Shown: positions 37,160 through 52,696, counted from the stretch's first letter. The stretch is 64,000 nucleotides of DNA from Chrysogorgia sp. JL179-B06 (GCA_035772405.1 JAYKKM010000136.1:133501-197500); one strand, 5' to 3'. Notes: a model not told the origin generated them from the sequence alone. Translations and numbers: made by a program.

Positions 37160-40035
37160 GTAATTATAAACTTTTTATGATCTTGCGTGATTCACACATA
37201 TTTCAGGGTAATTAATAACCATTACAACACGATCGAGTCGGATTTCTTTGATGTACCGAGGCATGTAGCTTACAACACTATGAATACTAATTAGATACTA
37301 ATTTTCTAGAAACGAAGAGAAAACTAGGAAAATTGTTGAACAAAATAGACAAAACTTTCTTGGAAACATGCTAGATCGTGTTGTAAGTCAGATAAATCCC
37401 TCGAACGTCGGGATGTATGTCGTGAGTGCTCACGTCATCAATTTCAACACTGAAAATAGGAGGGAAACTTTGGGGCAAATATGCTTATTTTTATTCAGTC
37501 AGTGATTTTTGCCTGTAACTATGACAACTGAAGCAGCACACGTAAAGTAATGTGAGTGAGATGGTTGATATATAAAAAACCCTTCGCTTCGAGCGACTAA
37601 AACGAAAAGCAGAGAGCGTTTTCGGGCAAGAAACCTGACAAATTTTGTTATATATCAAAGTGCTTTAGCATACGAAGAAAATCGCAGGAAAAATAAATTA
37701 TTGCCTATAGTAATTTTAAAAATCATTAATGAAAAATAGAGATGTTCGTTTATCCACTGCGATTTGTTGGAAAAGACGAACTGCCGAATTTGTCCGCGAA
37801 TCACGCAATGATTGGTCGAAATCTGCCAGACGAATCGCAGTGTGTTTTAGTCTCCAAAAGTTATCGGATAATAATTTATCATTGCGCATGTAGTTTTTTG
37901 TTTATTTGCTCGGTGACCATGTAATTGCAACGCAAACGCGTGACATATTGCGGGTTATACGAGACTTAGATACGGAGAACGGAGGCTCTTAGCCAGATAC
38001 ATGATATATCTGATGATGTACAGTATGTATTGAATTCAATAGATAATTAAAAATCCCCGGATGTATATGGATACAGCCCTGGTTTGTATAGTATACATCC
38101 ATTAATTTTTACAAATCCCCGAAGCTTTAGGGATGTATATAGGATATACATCCGTATAAAGAACAAAGAAAAAACAACTAAAATTTGAACTAATAGTCAT
38201 CGATGCCATCAGGCCTCGCGAGAGTTTATCTAAGTCCCTCAGGCATACGATCTTCGTTTAATGTTCAATAGATCACTCACGTGATCGGTGGCCGCATTGG
38301 GGAAACAATACGAAATCTTTGAATAAGAACAGAGTTATTTGAATAAGAATAAAGCTAAATTCGCATGAGATAAAGATGGTACACCAATATGGCCGCCATT
38401 TTATTGTTTTGGAACACCAACATGGCCGCCGTGACGTCAGATGAAACCATCAATACCGTGCGTTTACTTATAATAAATATATAAATAGATAACTACCTAG
38501 ATCGCTACCTAGATCGCTACCTATAGATAGCTACCTATAGATAGCTACCTATAGATAGCTACCTATAGATAGCTACCTAGATAGCTACTAAACTCATTGA
38601 CAAAAACAGTAGGATCAGTGTATGAAAATCACATTTTTTAAATGAAAGCTTTTTATGTACATAAATTTATGTATTGGACTGCATTTCCCCTCTCCTCCCA
38701 ATTTAATGTTGCCAGAGGCATTAAATATAAAAGGATAACGACAGTTTAATATTAACTACTTAGTGATCAAGTGAAACGTACTACTTCAAGAAATAGATAT
38801 TAAGGAAACATTACTCATTACCCTTTAAACGAAGAGTAAAATCCTATCCACTGACAAAAAGGGAAGATTTAACACCACGATTAAGGATATTTTCTTCATT
38901 TGTACGTAATAATTAAACGCATTTGATATCTTATGATTATAGGTTCTACACATCACCAAACCCGATCGGATGAAACGTGCCAGACAAGTGGAGGTAAAAG
39001 TGGAGGTTATTTTTTAAATCTAAACATCATATACAGTACATTACAATAGAACATAATTATTAAACATTCACTTCTCGAGAGGTTTCTATTTGACATTAGT
39101 ATTATTGACAAGTGTCTATAGAATCACTATTCGCTGATAGAAACCTCTGGGGTAAAAATCACGTGATTTCGAAAGATATTTACTTTTTTTTATGAAAAAT
39201 ATAATACTCGCCCTTGTTTTCTATGAGCGATGGAAAACGCGGGTTGTCTAATTGCTAATTAATAAACTACGTTAAATGGCTCTTACTTCTGAAGTAATTG
39301 GTTTGTCGTTATTAAATTATTTGATATTTATCTTTGGACTCATATAGATTCTTCAAATAAGCTAAACAATGAGCCAAATCAAACATCTCGTGAAGGTAAT
39401 TTTTCCCAAGATGTAATGATTTCATATAATTCAGACATCAATGCTTACATACCAGTTCAGTCCATGTTCATTGAGAACTTGACAGATGTTAGAAAGCGTC
39501 TGCATATGCCACCTATTATTTTGCTTGTGGATGCGGCCTATAGGTGCATGCAGGTGTGCAACCAATCCATTTCGAAGGACAGCATTTTCGCCATGTAGGA
39601 TGAAATTATAATTGAAAATAATGGAAAACTTTTGTCAAATTCATCCAACATGGCGGCAATGACGGAAGCTGCACACAACCAACTAAGCAACGCATGAATA
39701 AAAAATTGATCCCGATGGAACGCCAGTATAAATTTCGTGTACATCAGACAAGCAACCATTGTAAGTCACTATGGCTTTGCGAAAAAAATATAGTCCTTGA
39801 ATCATTCAGGCTCACCATCATGCTTTTGCTTAACGGTTGTTTGCTCCTACCCTGAAGCAATTGTTTGCCGATAACATTCATATGAACCATATCACTAATA
39901 TTACTGAAGCATTTGTTTGCCGATAAAATTCATATGAACCATATCACTAATTCTCTGGACTCCCATAGAGCACTTGTGACCATTCTGTAACCCTTACATA
40001 AATTCAATAACGTTTGCTTCGTATATTTTATATAG

Positions 40036-40271
40036 TAAAATGTCTAAAAAGAAAGCAGGCAAGCGTACAATCATGGACTTCCTCTGAAAAAAGACAGCTA
40101 CGAATATACTTTGAAAAGTATATCAACGCCAGCAAAGCACCCAGAAAGAAGGAGTGTGAAAAATTTTTGGAGGACAAAGAACATTTGTTCCCCAAAAGAT
40201 CGTGGACCAACATTAAAGATTGTGTTAGGAACATGGGACTGAAAGAGAAGAAAAATAAGGAAAAAGGGTAA
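40036..40271 (+). CDS. SANT/Myb-like C-terminal exon (unit 3)
   Basis: Intact and identical to unit 2. Confidence 0.6.
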
Positions 40272-41199
40272 TGTCACGTATTCGTCCCTTCCGCAAATGC
40301 CATAATGCTTTGCGCCTTGGGGTAAAGTTTAATAGCTGACGTAAATGGAGTAGCGCAACAATAATGATTTTTACATTTTCAATTCATTTTCCGCATTAAA
40401 ACAAGATATTTTATTTTCGAGATACCCTACAAAGCACAAAGCATAATGGCAATTGCGAAAGGGGCACAAATGGATAAGAGAGCATAAAGTTCTATGATAA
40501 AGGTGAGAGGGAACGTATAGTAATGGTCTAGCTTAGACCCATCTTAACTCCACGAAAGTTATTTTCAGATTTTTGAAGTTATTGGCCCATTACTATATCT
40601 CTCTCATCTTTATGAACCCTTGATATATGGGTAGCCAAACAATTTTTAAGAAACCATGATAATTCTGAAGTATGCTGGGAAAATTACAAGTTTCTTTTAA
40701 ATAAAAGGTATTTAAATATGTTTGGAAATGTTGATAATTTTCAAGAAATAACGCTTTTATTATGCTTTTTGACGCTGCTATCTTTGATATGCTCAACGGT
40801 TCAGAGTTAATGTACAATAATGTAAACCAGCCGTTTTCTTTTCAAATGACGTCATATCGTCAATTTTTGTTGATATAACGTCAATTTCGAAAATAATCTC
40901 CGCTGTACTCTCCGCTCCGTTATTTCTGGAGAACAATGTCTCTATACATTCTAATTAAATACCTTTTATTTAAATCATCTTCATTTTTGACTTGCTTAGT
41001 CGAAAGCTTGAACGGATGTCCGTTCGCACTTCCACCTGGTTGAACTTAATGTACGACGCATAAGATTGATGGGGAACTTTGTCCACAACAACAAAGTCCT
41101 CGATGCAAACGTGGGTGAGATCAAAGTGACCAAACGTTGGTACCACGGCGAATCCATTTGAGTATTACCCATATCTATATTGTAATGATCTAAGCGGAG

Positions 41200-42302
41200 T
41201 ATAAAGATAAGAGCCCAGCTCAATATACGTAAGTGTATAGCCATAATAATATGGAAACAAGTCAAGTTTTAAAAACATTTTTACTGATGTTTCGTTGCGA
41301 ACTTACAACATCTTCAGAGTAATAATTAAAGGTGTGAAAACTATCTATATTTATAAGTCTATATTTACAAAAGAGAATAATACACGTGTCAATGTTGTGG
41401 TGCATTGTATCTGGTTTACTGAATTCTAAATTCAAACCGTCTCTCAATGAGAACATATCTTCCATACCGCTTTCTCTATTTTAATTGCGTACTGTTACTT
41501 ATGTCACCTTTTGTTATATATATATATATATATATATGGTCAAATACATATATGGAAAAATTCACTGCCCCAACCGGGAATCGAACCGTGGTCTCCCAAT
41601 CAACGTTTCGGCGCACTAACCTCTGAGCTATTGAGACACGGTCAGAACAGTCAGTGATTTTTCCATATACATAGTAAATTCGCCGCTTTCCCGGACTCCA
41701 ACAGGCACATCGCATCTAACCATAACGTGGAGCGTGGCCTCTCGATCGCACTTCCCAAAGTAGCGAAGCGATACACAACTTCTTGTATACAGAGGGCTTT
41801 AAGAGTAATAATTAATGATCATTAATTATTATTCTTAAATTATCATGAAAATCATTAATTATTACTCTTAAAGCCCTCTGTTATACAAGAAGTTGTGTAT
41901 CGCTTCGCTACTTTGGGAAGTGCGCTCGAGAGGCCTCGCTCCACGTTATGGTTAGATGCGATGTCTGCCTGTTGGAGTCCGGGAAAGCGGCAAATTTACT
42001 ATGTTTATGGAAAAATCACTGACTGTTCTGATCGTGTCTCAATAGCTCAGAGGTTAGAGCGCCGAAACGTTGATTCGGAGACCAGGGTTCGATTCCCCGT
42101 TGGGGCAGTCAATTTTTCCATAATATGTATTTGACCATATTAAATTCTCTCTCATCATTATATATATATATATATATATAGACAGTTTTCGCAGCCCCTA
42201 AGTAGGAAACGAAACGTCAGTAAAATGTTTTAAAACTTGACTTGTTTCCTTATTATTATGGCAATACATTTACGTATATTGAGCTGGGCTCTTATCTTTA
42301 TA
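41200..42302. mobile_element. Fold-back element with tRNA-like arms (unit 3)
   Basis: Inner palindrome 41538-42136; minus-strand tRNA-like at 41567-41637. Longer (TA)n on the left than units 1-2. Confidence 0.75.
42036..42106 (+). tRNA. tRNA-like sequence, right arm (unit 3)
   Basis: Identical to unit 1 right arm. Confidence 0.5.
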
Positions 42303-42468
42303 TACTTAGCCTGTGTTGCAGACGGTTGTTTGGGGGGAGGGGATGTATTCGGGGAGAGTTATATTCGGGACGCGGTATTCGGGACGCGGAATACATTACA
42401 CTACGCATGCTGCTTTATACACCGATTACGCTTTCCGCCCGCAAAATCTATAGCTAAGATTGTAATGT

Positions 42469-43399
42469 CTTCTTTCACAAGAAAGAATTGTACCAGAACG
42501 TGACAAATTGTCCGTTTTCAGAACGAGACGGAACTTCATTCTAAAAGGATGCGTCACACATGCAGTCTGTTGCTAGCACCAAATAAAATATCATCGGTTG
42601 CTAATAAAGCCTTAACTGACTATGTTTTCCCGAGAATGAAGTCAAACTCAAGTATTTGGAAGCGAAGAATGAAAAAACAATTGTATTTTATGGGCAAGCG
42701 CTGTTAGAAAAACATGGAAAAGTTAAGGCTAATATATATGCGTCCCAACACATGCGGGAATTGGCACGAATGTTGCAAGGAAATTATCCAAAATGCCATC
42801 TCTAACCATGAAAGACTTTATTACACCAGATAAGTTTCACATTCTTGTACAAGCCACCAAGAACTCCAGTAGGGATACCAAGATGATGCCGAAAAGTTCT
42901 CCTTCCAACGCGCTAAAGCTTGGATACGCCTTGACGAAAGCCGCTTATATCATGAGAGGGGGGAACCGCGATGAAACTGACCGAAGGAATGTTGAAGATT
43001 TTCTTAAATTATATGAGCAAGAGTGAGCAGACAAGATTTCGGTGAAAGCGCTGAATTCCCTGGCCTACCGGAAGCACAAGAAAACGGAATGTCTTCACCC
43101 AAGACTTGTTGAAGTTGAGAAAATTTCAGCTAAAAAAAATTGAAGAACTTCGGCAATGTCTGGAGATTTTCCGAACGAGATATGGCGAGAGTTGGAAACA
43201 ATCTGCCTATCACGAATCGTTTTCAATAAACCAAGATCTGGGGAGGCATCTAAATTACGTGTGGACAACTACAATTCCAGGCCAGATTGGAACAGAAGCC
43301 AAAATAAGATTTTATTTCAATTTTCTACAGGAATATGAAGTGCCACTCATTATACACAAACATTCTAAATGCACTTTTAGAGGATATTGGCTATAGGTT
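42469..43399 (+). pseudogene. Recombinase gene copy A, decayed (unit 3)
   Basis: Same lesions as in other units. Confidence 0.7.
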
Positions 43400-45435
43400 C
43401 ACCAGGCGGAAAGCGTAATCTATTGGTGAATATGAGAGCCCAGCTTAAAACACGAAGCAGTCATGGTATTTTTAAAAATATTTACCATGATCTAACGTTT
43501 CGTTGCATTCCGAACAACATATTCACAGAATAAATTACAATCACAGTAAAACTAGATGTTTAAATTTACATTGAAGCGAGAACAAAATAAGCTTATAGTA
43601 AAATAATAAAGGAGAGAAAAAAGCAATTGAAAATCCTCCGTAACTTGCATTCTCTCACACCATCTTGTCACTGGACATCCTATTTCTTTCAAATCGTCTT
43701 TAATATTATCAGCTCTTGTTCTTTTGATTCTGAACTTTCAAAAAAGTTTCTTATTCCTAAACTAAGTAAACATAAGTTCTGCGCCATTCTATACTTGTTT
43801 TAATTTTGTCAGTCACCAACCATTTAATCCTTCGTCTTTTCTCACCTTTATTATTTTACTATAAGCTCATTTTATTCTCGCTTTTTATTGGTTAAAACCT
43901 TTTGTATGTAAATTTAAACACCTAGTTTTATTGTGATAGCAATTTAGTCTGTGAATACGTTGTAGGTGTGAAGTGTGAACTTTAATCTCGTTTGACTATG
44001 AAACGAAAATATGACCATGCAGGGAATACAGCCTGAAACATATTTTACATATAAAAATTCTACAAAATAATCTGATGTCCCTAAAAGTGTAAATGAATAG
44101 AGGAGCCAAGCATAAAATACGCATCAAGTTTTACCTTGAAAAAGAATATGCAACAGTATTGTAAATCAGCACAACACGTTTAATGTCTCCTGCTAAGAAT
44201 CTTGAAATAAATCCGTGATAAAAACTCGCTAATTAACCCATCACATGGCCGTGAAGGCGTTGAAAGATTCCAAACATGTATAATAGACCATTTACACGGT
44301 ACGATGATGTACAATGGCGTTGGGTGGTAATTCTCGCGCGTAACTCGCGTCAATGTCGACAATGACATTAGGTGTTCTATACAACAGACCAATTACATTA
44401 CTACATCATCATCATCATGTAGGACGAGCGAGCTCGGTTGTGTGGGTATGCGGGTCTTTACGGACCTCATGGAGTAGCGTCCATGCCTTTATGCATAGCT
44501 AACACCCTACAGTCGGCAGCAGGGCTGTAGTAATCTACCAACGGCGACATACTGCGAAACTGCTTGTAGGAGTTGTGACCACTTGATTTTCGCAATTGAA
44601 AGAAATATTACTGCACGAGCGTTTTAAAAAATAAACTCTTTTCCGTTCAACAGGAGTCTTCACTGTTGTCAATTCTTGAGTAAAACTTTAAAAAACCTTT
44701 TTCGTAATGCAATTCTTTGACAAAATGTACTTCACAACTATAACTTTTTTCTGACACTTTGTTTTCCAAAATTAACGTGTAAACGGGCGCGTAAAAATCA
44801 CGATAGGTGTCACATACTGAGTATCGTTTGATGATTAGCTATCCTGAGAACTAAAAAATATAACTTAAGAGGAATTAGGAGACTAGGCCCATTACTATAC
44901 CTCTCTCATCTTTATGCACCTTGATATAGGGTAGCTAAATATTTTTTAAGAAACCATGATAATTCTGAAGTATGCTGGTAAATTAAAAGTTGCTTTTAAA
45001 TAAAAGGTATTTTAATATGTTTGGAAATGTTTCACGTTATCTGCTCTTGTTTTAAAGAAATAACGCTTTCATTATGCTTTTTGACGCTGCTATCTTTGAT
45101 ATGCTCGAAGATTCAGAGATAATGTACAAGAATGTAAAGCAGCCGTTTTCTTTTCAAACGACGTCATGTAGTCAAATTTGTCGATATGACGTCAATTTTG
45201 AAAAGAATCTCCGCTGTACATCAACACTGAGACGTCTATGATGGCAACCAAAAGCAGGAATAAAAACGTTATTTTTGGAGAACATGAACAGTTACCGTAT
45301 AACTATTGACATGTTTCTATACATTCTAGTTAAATACCATTTTATTTAAATCATCTTCATTTTTGACTTGGTTTGTCGAAAGCTCATGTCTGTTCACATT
45401 TACACCACGTTGAACTTAATATTCGACCGAGGTTG

Positions 45436-45724
45436 ATGGGGAACGACGAATCTCGAGTTTACGACAAACTAAGCACTTGTTATTACTGCGAGAAAGAATA
45501 CCTGAAGGTTGGTAGACATTTTCAAACAGTCCAAAAAGATTGTTCCGAAGTCACCAAAGCTCTTCAGCGAAAAGTGCGGAGAGGATCAGGAACGATAAAC
45601 GAAGATGTGGCGAGGCATCTAGATTTCGTGTGGACGTCTACAATTCCAGGCCGGATTGGAACAGAAGTCAAAACAAGGAAATCACATCTTCACTCTCACC
45701 ACACGAGAAAGAGCTGTGTAAAAG
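45436..45724 (+). pseudogene. Copy B zinc-finger/box I part (unit 3)
   Basis: Same structure as unit 1; donor at 45724. Confidence 0.65.
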
Positions 45725-46910
45725 GTAATCACTGTCTAAACAACAAAAATAAGTTTTAACGAATGAATTAAGTAATTGCTAATACTATAATTTATATTGC
45801 AAAAATATTAGCTCTAAACTAAGAAAATATTCGCCTTTTTCTCCATATGTACAACGTATATTCACAGACTAAATTACAATCACAGTAAAACTAGATGTTT
45901 AAATTTACATTGAAGCGAGAACAAAATAAGCTTATAGTAAAATAATAAAGGTGAGAAAAAAGCGATTGAAAATCCTCCGTCAACTTGCATTCTCTCACAC
46001 CATTTTGTCACTGGACATCCTATTTCTTTCAAATGGTCTTTAATATTATCAGCTCAGGTTCTTTTGAATCTGAACTTCTTTTACGAAAAAGTTTCTTATT
46101 CCTAAACTTAAACCTTTCGCTAACATAAGTAATTCTGCCCCATTCTATACTTGTTTTAATTTTGTCAGTCACCAACCATTTAATCCTTCGTCTTTTTCTC
46201 ACCCTTATTATTTTACTATAAGCTTATTTTATTCTATTATTACGGACATCAGATTTTTTTGTAGAATTTTTATATGTAAAATATGTTTTAGGCTGTAGAC
46301 GTTCAGTCTATATTCCCTACATGGTCATATTTTCGTTTCATAGTCAAACGAGATTAAAGTTCACACCAGCATCAAGTTTTTCCTTGGAAAAGAACATTTC
46401 TTCACTGAAAAATGCAATTCGCAGAGAACAGTGCAACAGTATCGTAAATCAGCACAACACGTTTAATTGAACGTCTCCTGCTAACTTTTTTGAAATAAAT
46501 GTGATGGTGTTACATGGTACGATGACGTACAATGGCGTTGGGTGTGAAAACTACCAGAATGCTTTGCTAGGCTTCTAGTGCTAATCCATTGAAAATATTG
46601 GCAAAGCATTCTGGTTGTTGTAGTCACTCAAAGGCGTTGAACGTCCTCGTGTAAATGGTTTATTGGGATTACTTCCGTAAACTATTTGGAGTATACTTGT
46701 GGTAAATAGCTGCTACGTCACAAAATGCTATTCCGGACAAACATCTCGACCCTCTGACATCCAAAAATAAACGTTTTCACAAATCGAGATTTCCTTTTGA
46801 CTATACATAGCAAGGTCAAGAGAAGAACCCAAGCGGAAGATTAGTGGATGCGCTGCCTCGCAGTCGCTCGACAAAAATATATCATATACTCTATATTTAA
46901 TTATATTTAG

Positions 46911-47384
46911 ATTTGATCTTGTTGAGATTCTTGGCAAGAGGAACAGAAAAGTTCCTATAATATTGACACCAGAGGTCAAAAAAGCAATCCAGGTGCTGAA
47001 TGACACTCGGAATCAGGCGAATGTTCATTCCAAGAATCCATACGTTTTTGCTGTGAACAACGGGTCTTCTCTTCAAAACATCAGAGGGAACGACGCACTA
47101 ACGAAGGTTACAGCAAGGATTGGAGTTGGAACAGCCAAAACAAATTTCATCAACAGCTCTGAGAAAATATGTAGCTACCGTTTCACAGATCGTGGACATG
47201 AATGAATCCGAACTGGGCTGGCTGGCTAGGCATTTGGGTCATGATATCCAAATACACAAAGAATTTTATCGATTGCAAGAGAGTACAATCGAAATGGCAC
47301 TTGTCGAAAATCTTTTGGTTGCTGTGGACGAAGGGAAGGCAAACAAGTTTAAAGGAAGGTCCATCCGTGACATAAACATCAACG
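46911..47384 (+). pseudogene. Catalytic exon with +1 frameshift (unit 3)
   Basis: One extra A at about 47115 (GCAAGG for GCAGG) breaks the frame before the box II arginine; everything downstream is still present in the shifted frame. A private, recent lesion or an assembly error. Confidence 0.8.
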
Positions 47385-50259
47385 GTAATTATAAACTTTT
47401 TATGATCTTGCGTGATTCACACATATTTCAGGGTAATTAATAACCATTACAACACGATCGAGTCGGATTTCTTTGATGTACCGAGGCATGTAGCTTACAA
47501 CACTATGAATACTAATTAGATACTAATTTTCTAGAAACGAAGAGAAAACTAGGAAAATTGTTGAACAAAATAGACAAAACTTTCTTGGAAACATGCTAGA
47601 TCGTGTTGTAAGTCAGATAAATCCCTCGAACGTCGGGATGTATGTCGTGAGTGCTCACGTCATCAATTTCAACACTGAAAATAGGAGGGAAACTTTGGGG
47701 CAAATATGCTTATTTTTATTCAGTCAGTGATTTTTGCCTGTAACTATGACAACTGAAGCAGCACACGTAAAGTAATGTGAGTGAGATGGTTGATATATAA
47801 AAAACCCTTCGCTTCGAGCGACTAAAACGAAAAGCAGAGAGCGTTTTCGGGCAAGAAACCTGACAAATTTTGTTATATATCAAAGTGCTTTAGCATACGA
47901 AGAAAATCGCAGGAAAAATAAATTATTGCCTATAGTAATTTTAAAAATCATTAATGAAAAATAGAGATGTTCGTTTATCCACTGCGATTTGTTGGAAAAG
48001 ACGAACTGCCGAATTTGTCCGCGAATCACGCAATGATTGGTCGAAATCTGCCAGACGAATCGCAGTGTGTTTTAGTCTCCAAAAGTTATCGGATAATAAT
48101 TTATCATTGCGCATGTAGTTTTTTGTTTATTTGCTCGGTGACCATGTAATTGCAACGCAAACGCGTGACATATTGCGGGTTATACGAGACTTAGATACGG
48201 AGAACGGAGGCTCTTAGCCAGATACATGATATATCTGATGATGTACAGTATGTATTGAATTCAATAGATAATTAAAAATCCCCGGATGTATATGGATACA
48301 GCCCTGGTTTGTATAGTATACATCCATTAATTTTTACAAATCCCCGAAGCTTTAGGGATGTATATAGGATATACATCCGTATAAAGAACAAAGAAAAACA
48401 ACTAAAATTTGAACTAATAGTCATCGATGCCATCAGGCCTCGCGAGAGTTTATCTAAGTCCCTCAGGCATACGATCTTCGTTTAATGTTCAATAGATCAC
48501 TCACGTGATCGGTGGCCGCATTGGGGAAACAATACGAAATCTTTGAATAAGAACAGAGTTATTTGAATAAGAATAAAGCTAAATTCGCATGAGATAAAGA
48601 TGGTACACCAATATGGCCGCCATTTTATTGTTTTGGAACACCAACATGGCCGCCGTGACGTCAGATGAAACCATCAATACCGTGCGTTTACTTATAATAA
48701 ATATATAAATAGATAACTACCTAGATCGCTACCTAGATCGCTACCTATAGATAGCTACCTATAGATAGCTACCTATAGATAGCTACCTATAGATAGCTAC
48801 CTAGATAGCTACTAAACTCATTGACAAAAACAGTAGGATCAGTGTATGAAAATCACATGTTTTAAATGAAAGCTTTTTATGTACATAAATTTATGTATTG
48901 GACTGCATTTCCCCTCTCCTCCCAATTTAATGTTGCCAGAGGCATTAAATATAAAAGGATAACGACAGTTTAATATTAACTACTTAGTGATCAAGTGAAA
49001 CGTACTACTTCAAGAAATAGATATTAAGGAAACATTACTCATTACCCTTTAAACGAAGAGTAAAATCCTATCCACTGACAAAAAGGGAAGATTTAACACC
49101 ACGATTAAGGATATTTTCTTCATTTGTACGTAATAATTAAACGCATTTGATATCTTATGATTATAGGTTCTACACATCACCAAACCCGATCGGATGAAAC
49201 GTGCCAGACAAGTGGAGGTAAAAGTGGAGGTTATTTTTTAAATCTAAACATCATATACAGTACATTACAATAGAACATAATTATTAAACATTCACTTCTC
49301 GAGAGGTTTCTATTTGACATTAGTATTATTGACAAGTGTCTATAGAATCACTATTCGCTGATAGAAACCTCTGGGGTAAAAATCACGTGATTTCGAAAGA
49401 TATTTACTTTTTTTTATGAAAAATATAATACTCGCCCTTGTTTTCTATGAGCGATGGAAAACGCGGGTTGTCTAATTGCTAATTAATAAACTACGTTAAA
49501 TGGCTCTTACTTCTGAAGTAATTGGTTTGTCGTTATTAAATTATTTGATATTTATCTTTGGACTCATATAGATTCTTCAAATAAGCTAAACAATGAGCCA
49601 AATCAAACATCTCGTGAAGGTAATTTTTCCCAAGATGTAATGATTTCATATAATTCAGACATCAATGCTTACATACCAGTTCAGTCCATGTTCATTGAGA
49701 ACTTGACAGATGTTAGAAAGCGTCTGCATATGCCACCTATTATTTTGCTTGTGGATGCGGCCTATAGGTGCATGCAGGTGTGCAACCAATCCATTTCGAA
49801 GGACAGCATTTTCGCCATGTAGGATGAAATTATAATTGAAAATAATGGAAAACTTTTGTCAAATTCATCCAACATGGCGGCAATGACGGAAGCTGCACAC
49901 AACCAACTAAGCAACGCATGAATAAAAAATTGATCCCGATGGAACGCCAGTATAAATTTCGTGTACATCAGACAAGCAACCATTGTAAGTCACTATGGCT
50001 TTGCGAAAAAAATATAGTCCTTGAATCATTCAGGCTCACCATCATGCTTTTGCTTAACGGTTGTTTGCTCCTACCCTGAAGCAATTGTTTGCCGATAACA
50101 TTCATATGAACCATATCACTAATATTACTGAAGCAATTGTTTGCCGATAAAATTCATATGAACCATATCACTAATTCTCTGGACTCCCATAGAGCACTTG
50201 TGACCATTCTGTAACCCTTACATAAATTCAATAACGTTTGCTTCGTATATTTTATATAG

Positions 50260-50495
50260 TAAAATGTCTAAAAAGAAAGCAGGCAAGCGTACAATCATGG
50301 ACTTCCTCTGAAAAAAGACAGCTACGAATATACTTTGAAAAGTATATCAACGCCAGCAAAGCACCCAGAAAGAAGGAGTGTGAAAAATTTTTGGAGGACA
50401 AAGAACATTTGTTCCCCAAAAGATCGTGGACCAACATTAAAGATTGTGTTAGGAACATGGGACTGAAAGAGAAGAAAAATAAGGAAAAAGGGTAA
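50260..50495 (+). CDS. SANT/Myb-like C-terminal exon (unit 4)
   Basis: Intact and identical to unit 2. Confidence 0.6.
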
Positions 50496-51423
50496 TGTCA
50501 CGTATTCGTCCCTTCCGCAAATGCCATAATGCTTTGCGCCTTGGGGTAAAGTTTAATAGCTGACGTAAATGGAGTAGCGCAACAATAATGATTTTTACAT
50601 TTTCAATTCATTTTCCGCATTAAAACAAGATATTTTATTTTCGAGATACCCTACAAAGCACAAAGCATAATGGCAATTGCGAAAGGGGCACAAATGGACA
50701 AGAGAGCATAAAGTTCTATGATAAAGGTGAGAGGGAACGTATAGTAATGGTCTAGCTTAGACCCATCTTAACTCCACGAAAGTTATTTTCAGATTTTTGA
50801 AGTTATTGGCCCATTACTATATCTCTCTCATCTTTATGAACCCTTGATATATGGGTAGCCAAACAATTTTTAAGAAACCATGATAATTCTGAAGTATGCT
50901 GGGAAAATTACAAGTTTCTTTTAAATAAAAGGTATTTAAATATGTTTGGAAATGTTGATAATTTTCAAGAAATAACGCTTTTATTATGCTTTTTGACGCT
51001 GCTATCTTTGATATGCTCAACGGTTCAGAGTTAATGTACAATAATGTAAACCAGCCGTTTTCTTTTCAAATGACGTCATATCGTCAATTTTTGTTGATAT
51101 AACGTCAATTTCGAAAATAATCTCCGCTGTACTCTCCGCTCCGTTATTTCTGGAGAACAATGTCTCTATACATTCTAATTAAATACCTTTTATTTAAATC
51201 ATCTTCATTTTTGACTTGCTTAGTCGAAAGCTTGAACGGATGTCCGTTCGCACTTCCACCTGGTTGAACTTAATGTACGACGCATAAGATTGATGGGGAA
51301 CTTTGTCCACAACAACAAAGTCCTCGATGCAAACGTGGGTGAGATCAAAGTGACCAAACGTTGGTACCACGGCGAATCCATTTGAGTATTACCCATATCT
51401 ATATTGTAATGATCTAAGCGGAG

Positions 51424-52530
51424 TATAAAGATAAGAGCCCAGCTCAATATACGTAAGTGTATAGCCATAATAATATGGAAACAAGTCAAGTTTTAAAAAC
51501 ATTTTTACTGATGTTTCGTTGCGAACTTACAACATCTTCAGAGTAATAATTAAAGGTGTGAAAACTATCTATATTTATAAGTCTATATTTACAAAAGAGA
51601 ATAATACACGTGTCAATGTTGTGGTGCATTGTATCTGGTTTACTGAATTCTAAATTCAAACCGTCTCTCAATGAGAACATATCTTCCATACCGCTTTCTC
51701 TATTTTAATTGCGTACTGTTACTTATGTCACCTTTTGTTATATATATATATATATATATATGGTCAAATACATATATGGAAAAATTCACTGCCCCAACCG
51801 GGAATCGAACCGTGGTCTCCCAATCAACGTTTCGGCGCACTAACCTCTGAGCTATTGAGACACGGTCAGAACAGTCAGTGATTTTTCCATATACATAGTA
51901 AATTCGCCGCTTTCCCGGACTCCAACAGGCACATCGCATCTAACCATAACGTGGAGCGTGGCCTCTCGATCGCACTTCCCAAAGTAGCGAAGCGATACAC
52001 AACTTCTTGTATACAGAGGGCTTTAAGAGTAATAATTAATGATCATTAATTATTATTCTTAAATTATCATGAAAATCATTAATTATTACTCTTAAAGCCC
52101 TCTGTTATACAAGAAGTTGTGTATCGCTTCGCTACTTTGGGAAGTGCGCTCGAGAGGCCTCGCTCCACGTTATGGTTAGATGCGATGTCTGCCTGTTGGA
52201 GTCCGGGAAAGCGGCAAATTTACTATGTTTATGGAAAAATCACTGACTGTTCTGATCGTGTCTCAATAGCTCAGAGGTTAGAGCGCCGAAACGTTGATTC
52301 GGAGACCAGGGTTCGATTCCCCGTTGGGGCAGTCAATTTTTCCATAATATGTATTTGACCATATTAAATTCTCTCTCATCATTATATATATATATATATA
52401 TATATATAGACAGTTTTCGCAGCCCCTAAGTAGGAAACGAAACGTCAGTAAAATGTTTTAAAACTTGACTTGTTTCCTTATTATTATGGCAATACATTTA
52501 CGTATATTGAGCTGGGCTCTTATCTTTATA
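51424..52530. mobile_element. Fold-back element with tRNA-like arms (unit 4)
   Basis: Inner palindrome 51762-52360; minus-strand tRNA-like at 51791-51861. Confidence 0.75.
52260..52330 (+). tRNA. tRNA-like sequence, right arm (unit 4)
   Basis: Identical to unit 1 right arm. Confidence 0.5.
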
Positions 52531-52696
52531 TACTTAGCCTGTGTTGCAGACGGTTGTTTGGGGGGAGGGGATGTATTCGGGGAGAGTTATATTCGGGACG
52601 CGGTATTCGGGACGCGGAATACATTACACTACGCATGCTGCTTTATACACCGATTACGCTTTCCGCCCGCAAAATCTATAGCTAAGATTGTAATGT

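Larger units (their letters stand above)
29116..39340. repeat. Array unit 2 (10225 bp)
   Basis: Reference-like unit without the 304-bp insertion. Private changes: AGCGAGGCC at 31505 and one extra A near 38170. All gene pieces are in the same order as unit 1. Confidence 0.95.
39341..49564. repeat. Array unit 3 (10224 bp)
   Basis: Private changes: GGATAAG at ~40475, one C lost near 44767 and an extra A at ~47115 in the catalytic exon. Confidence 0.95.
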
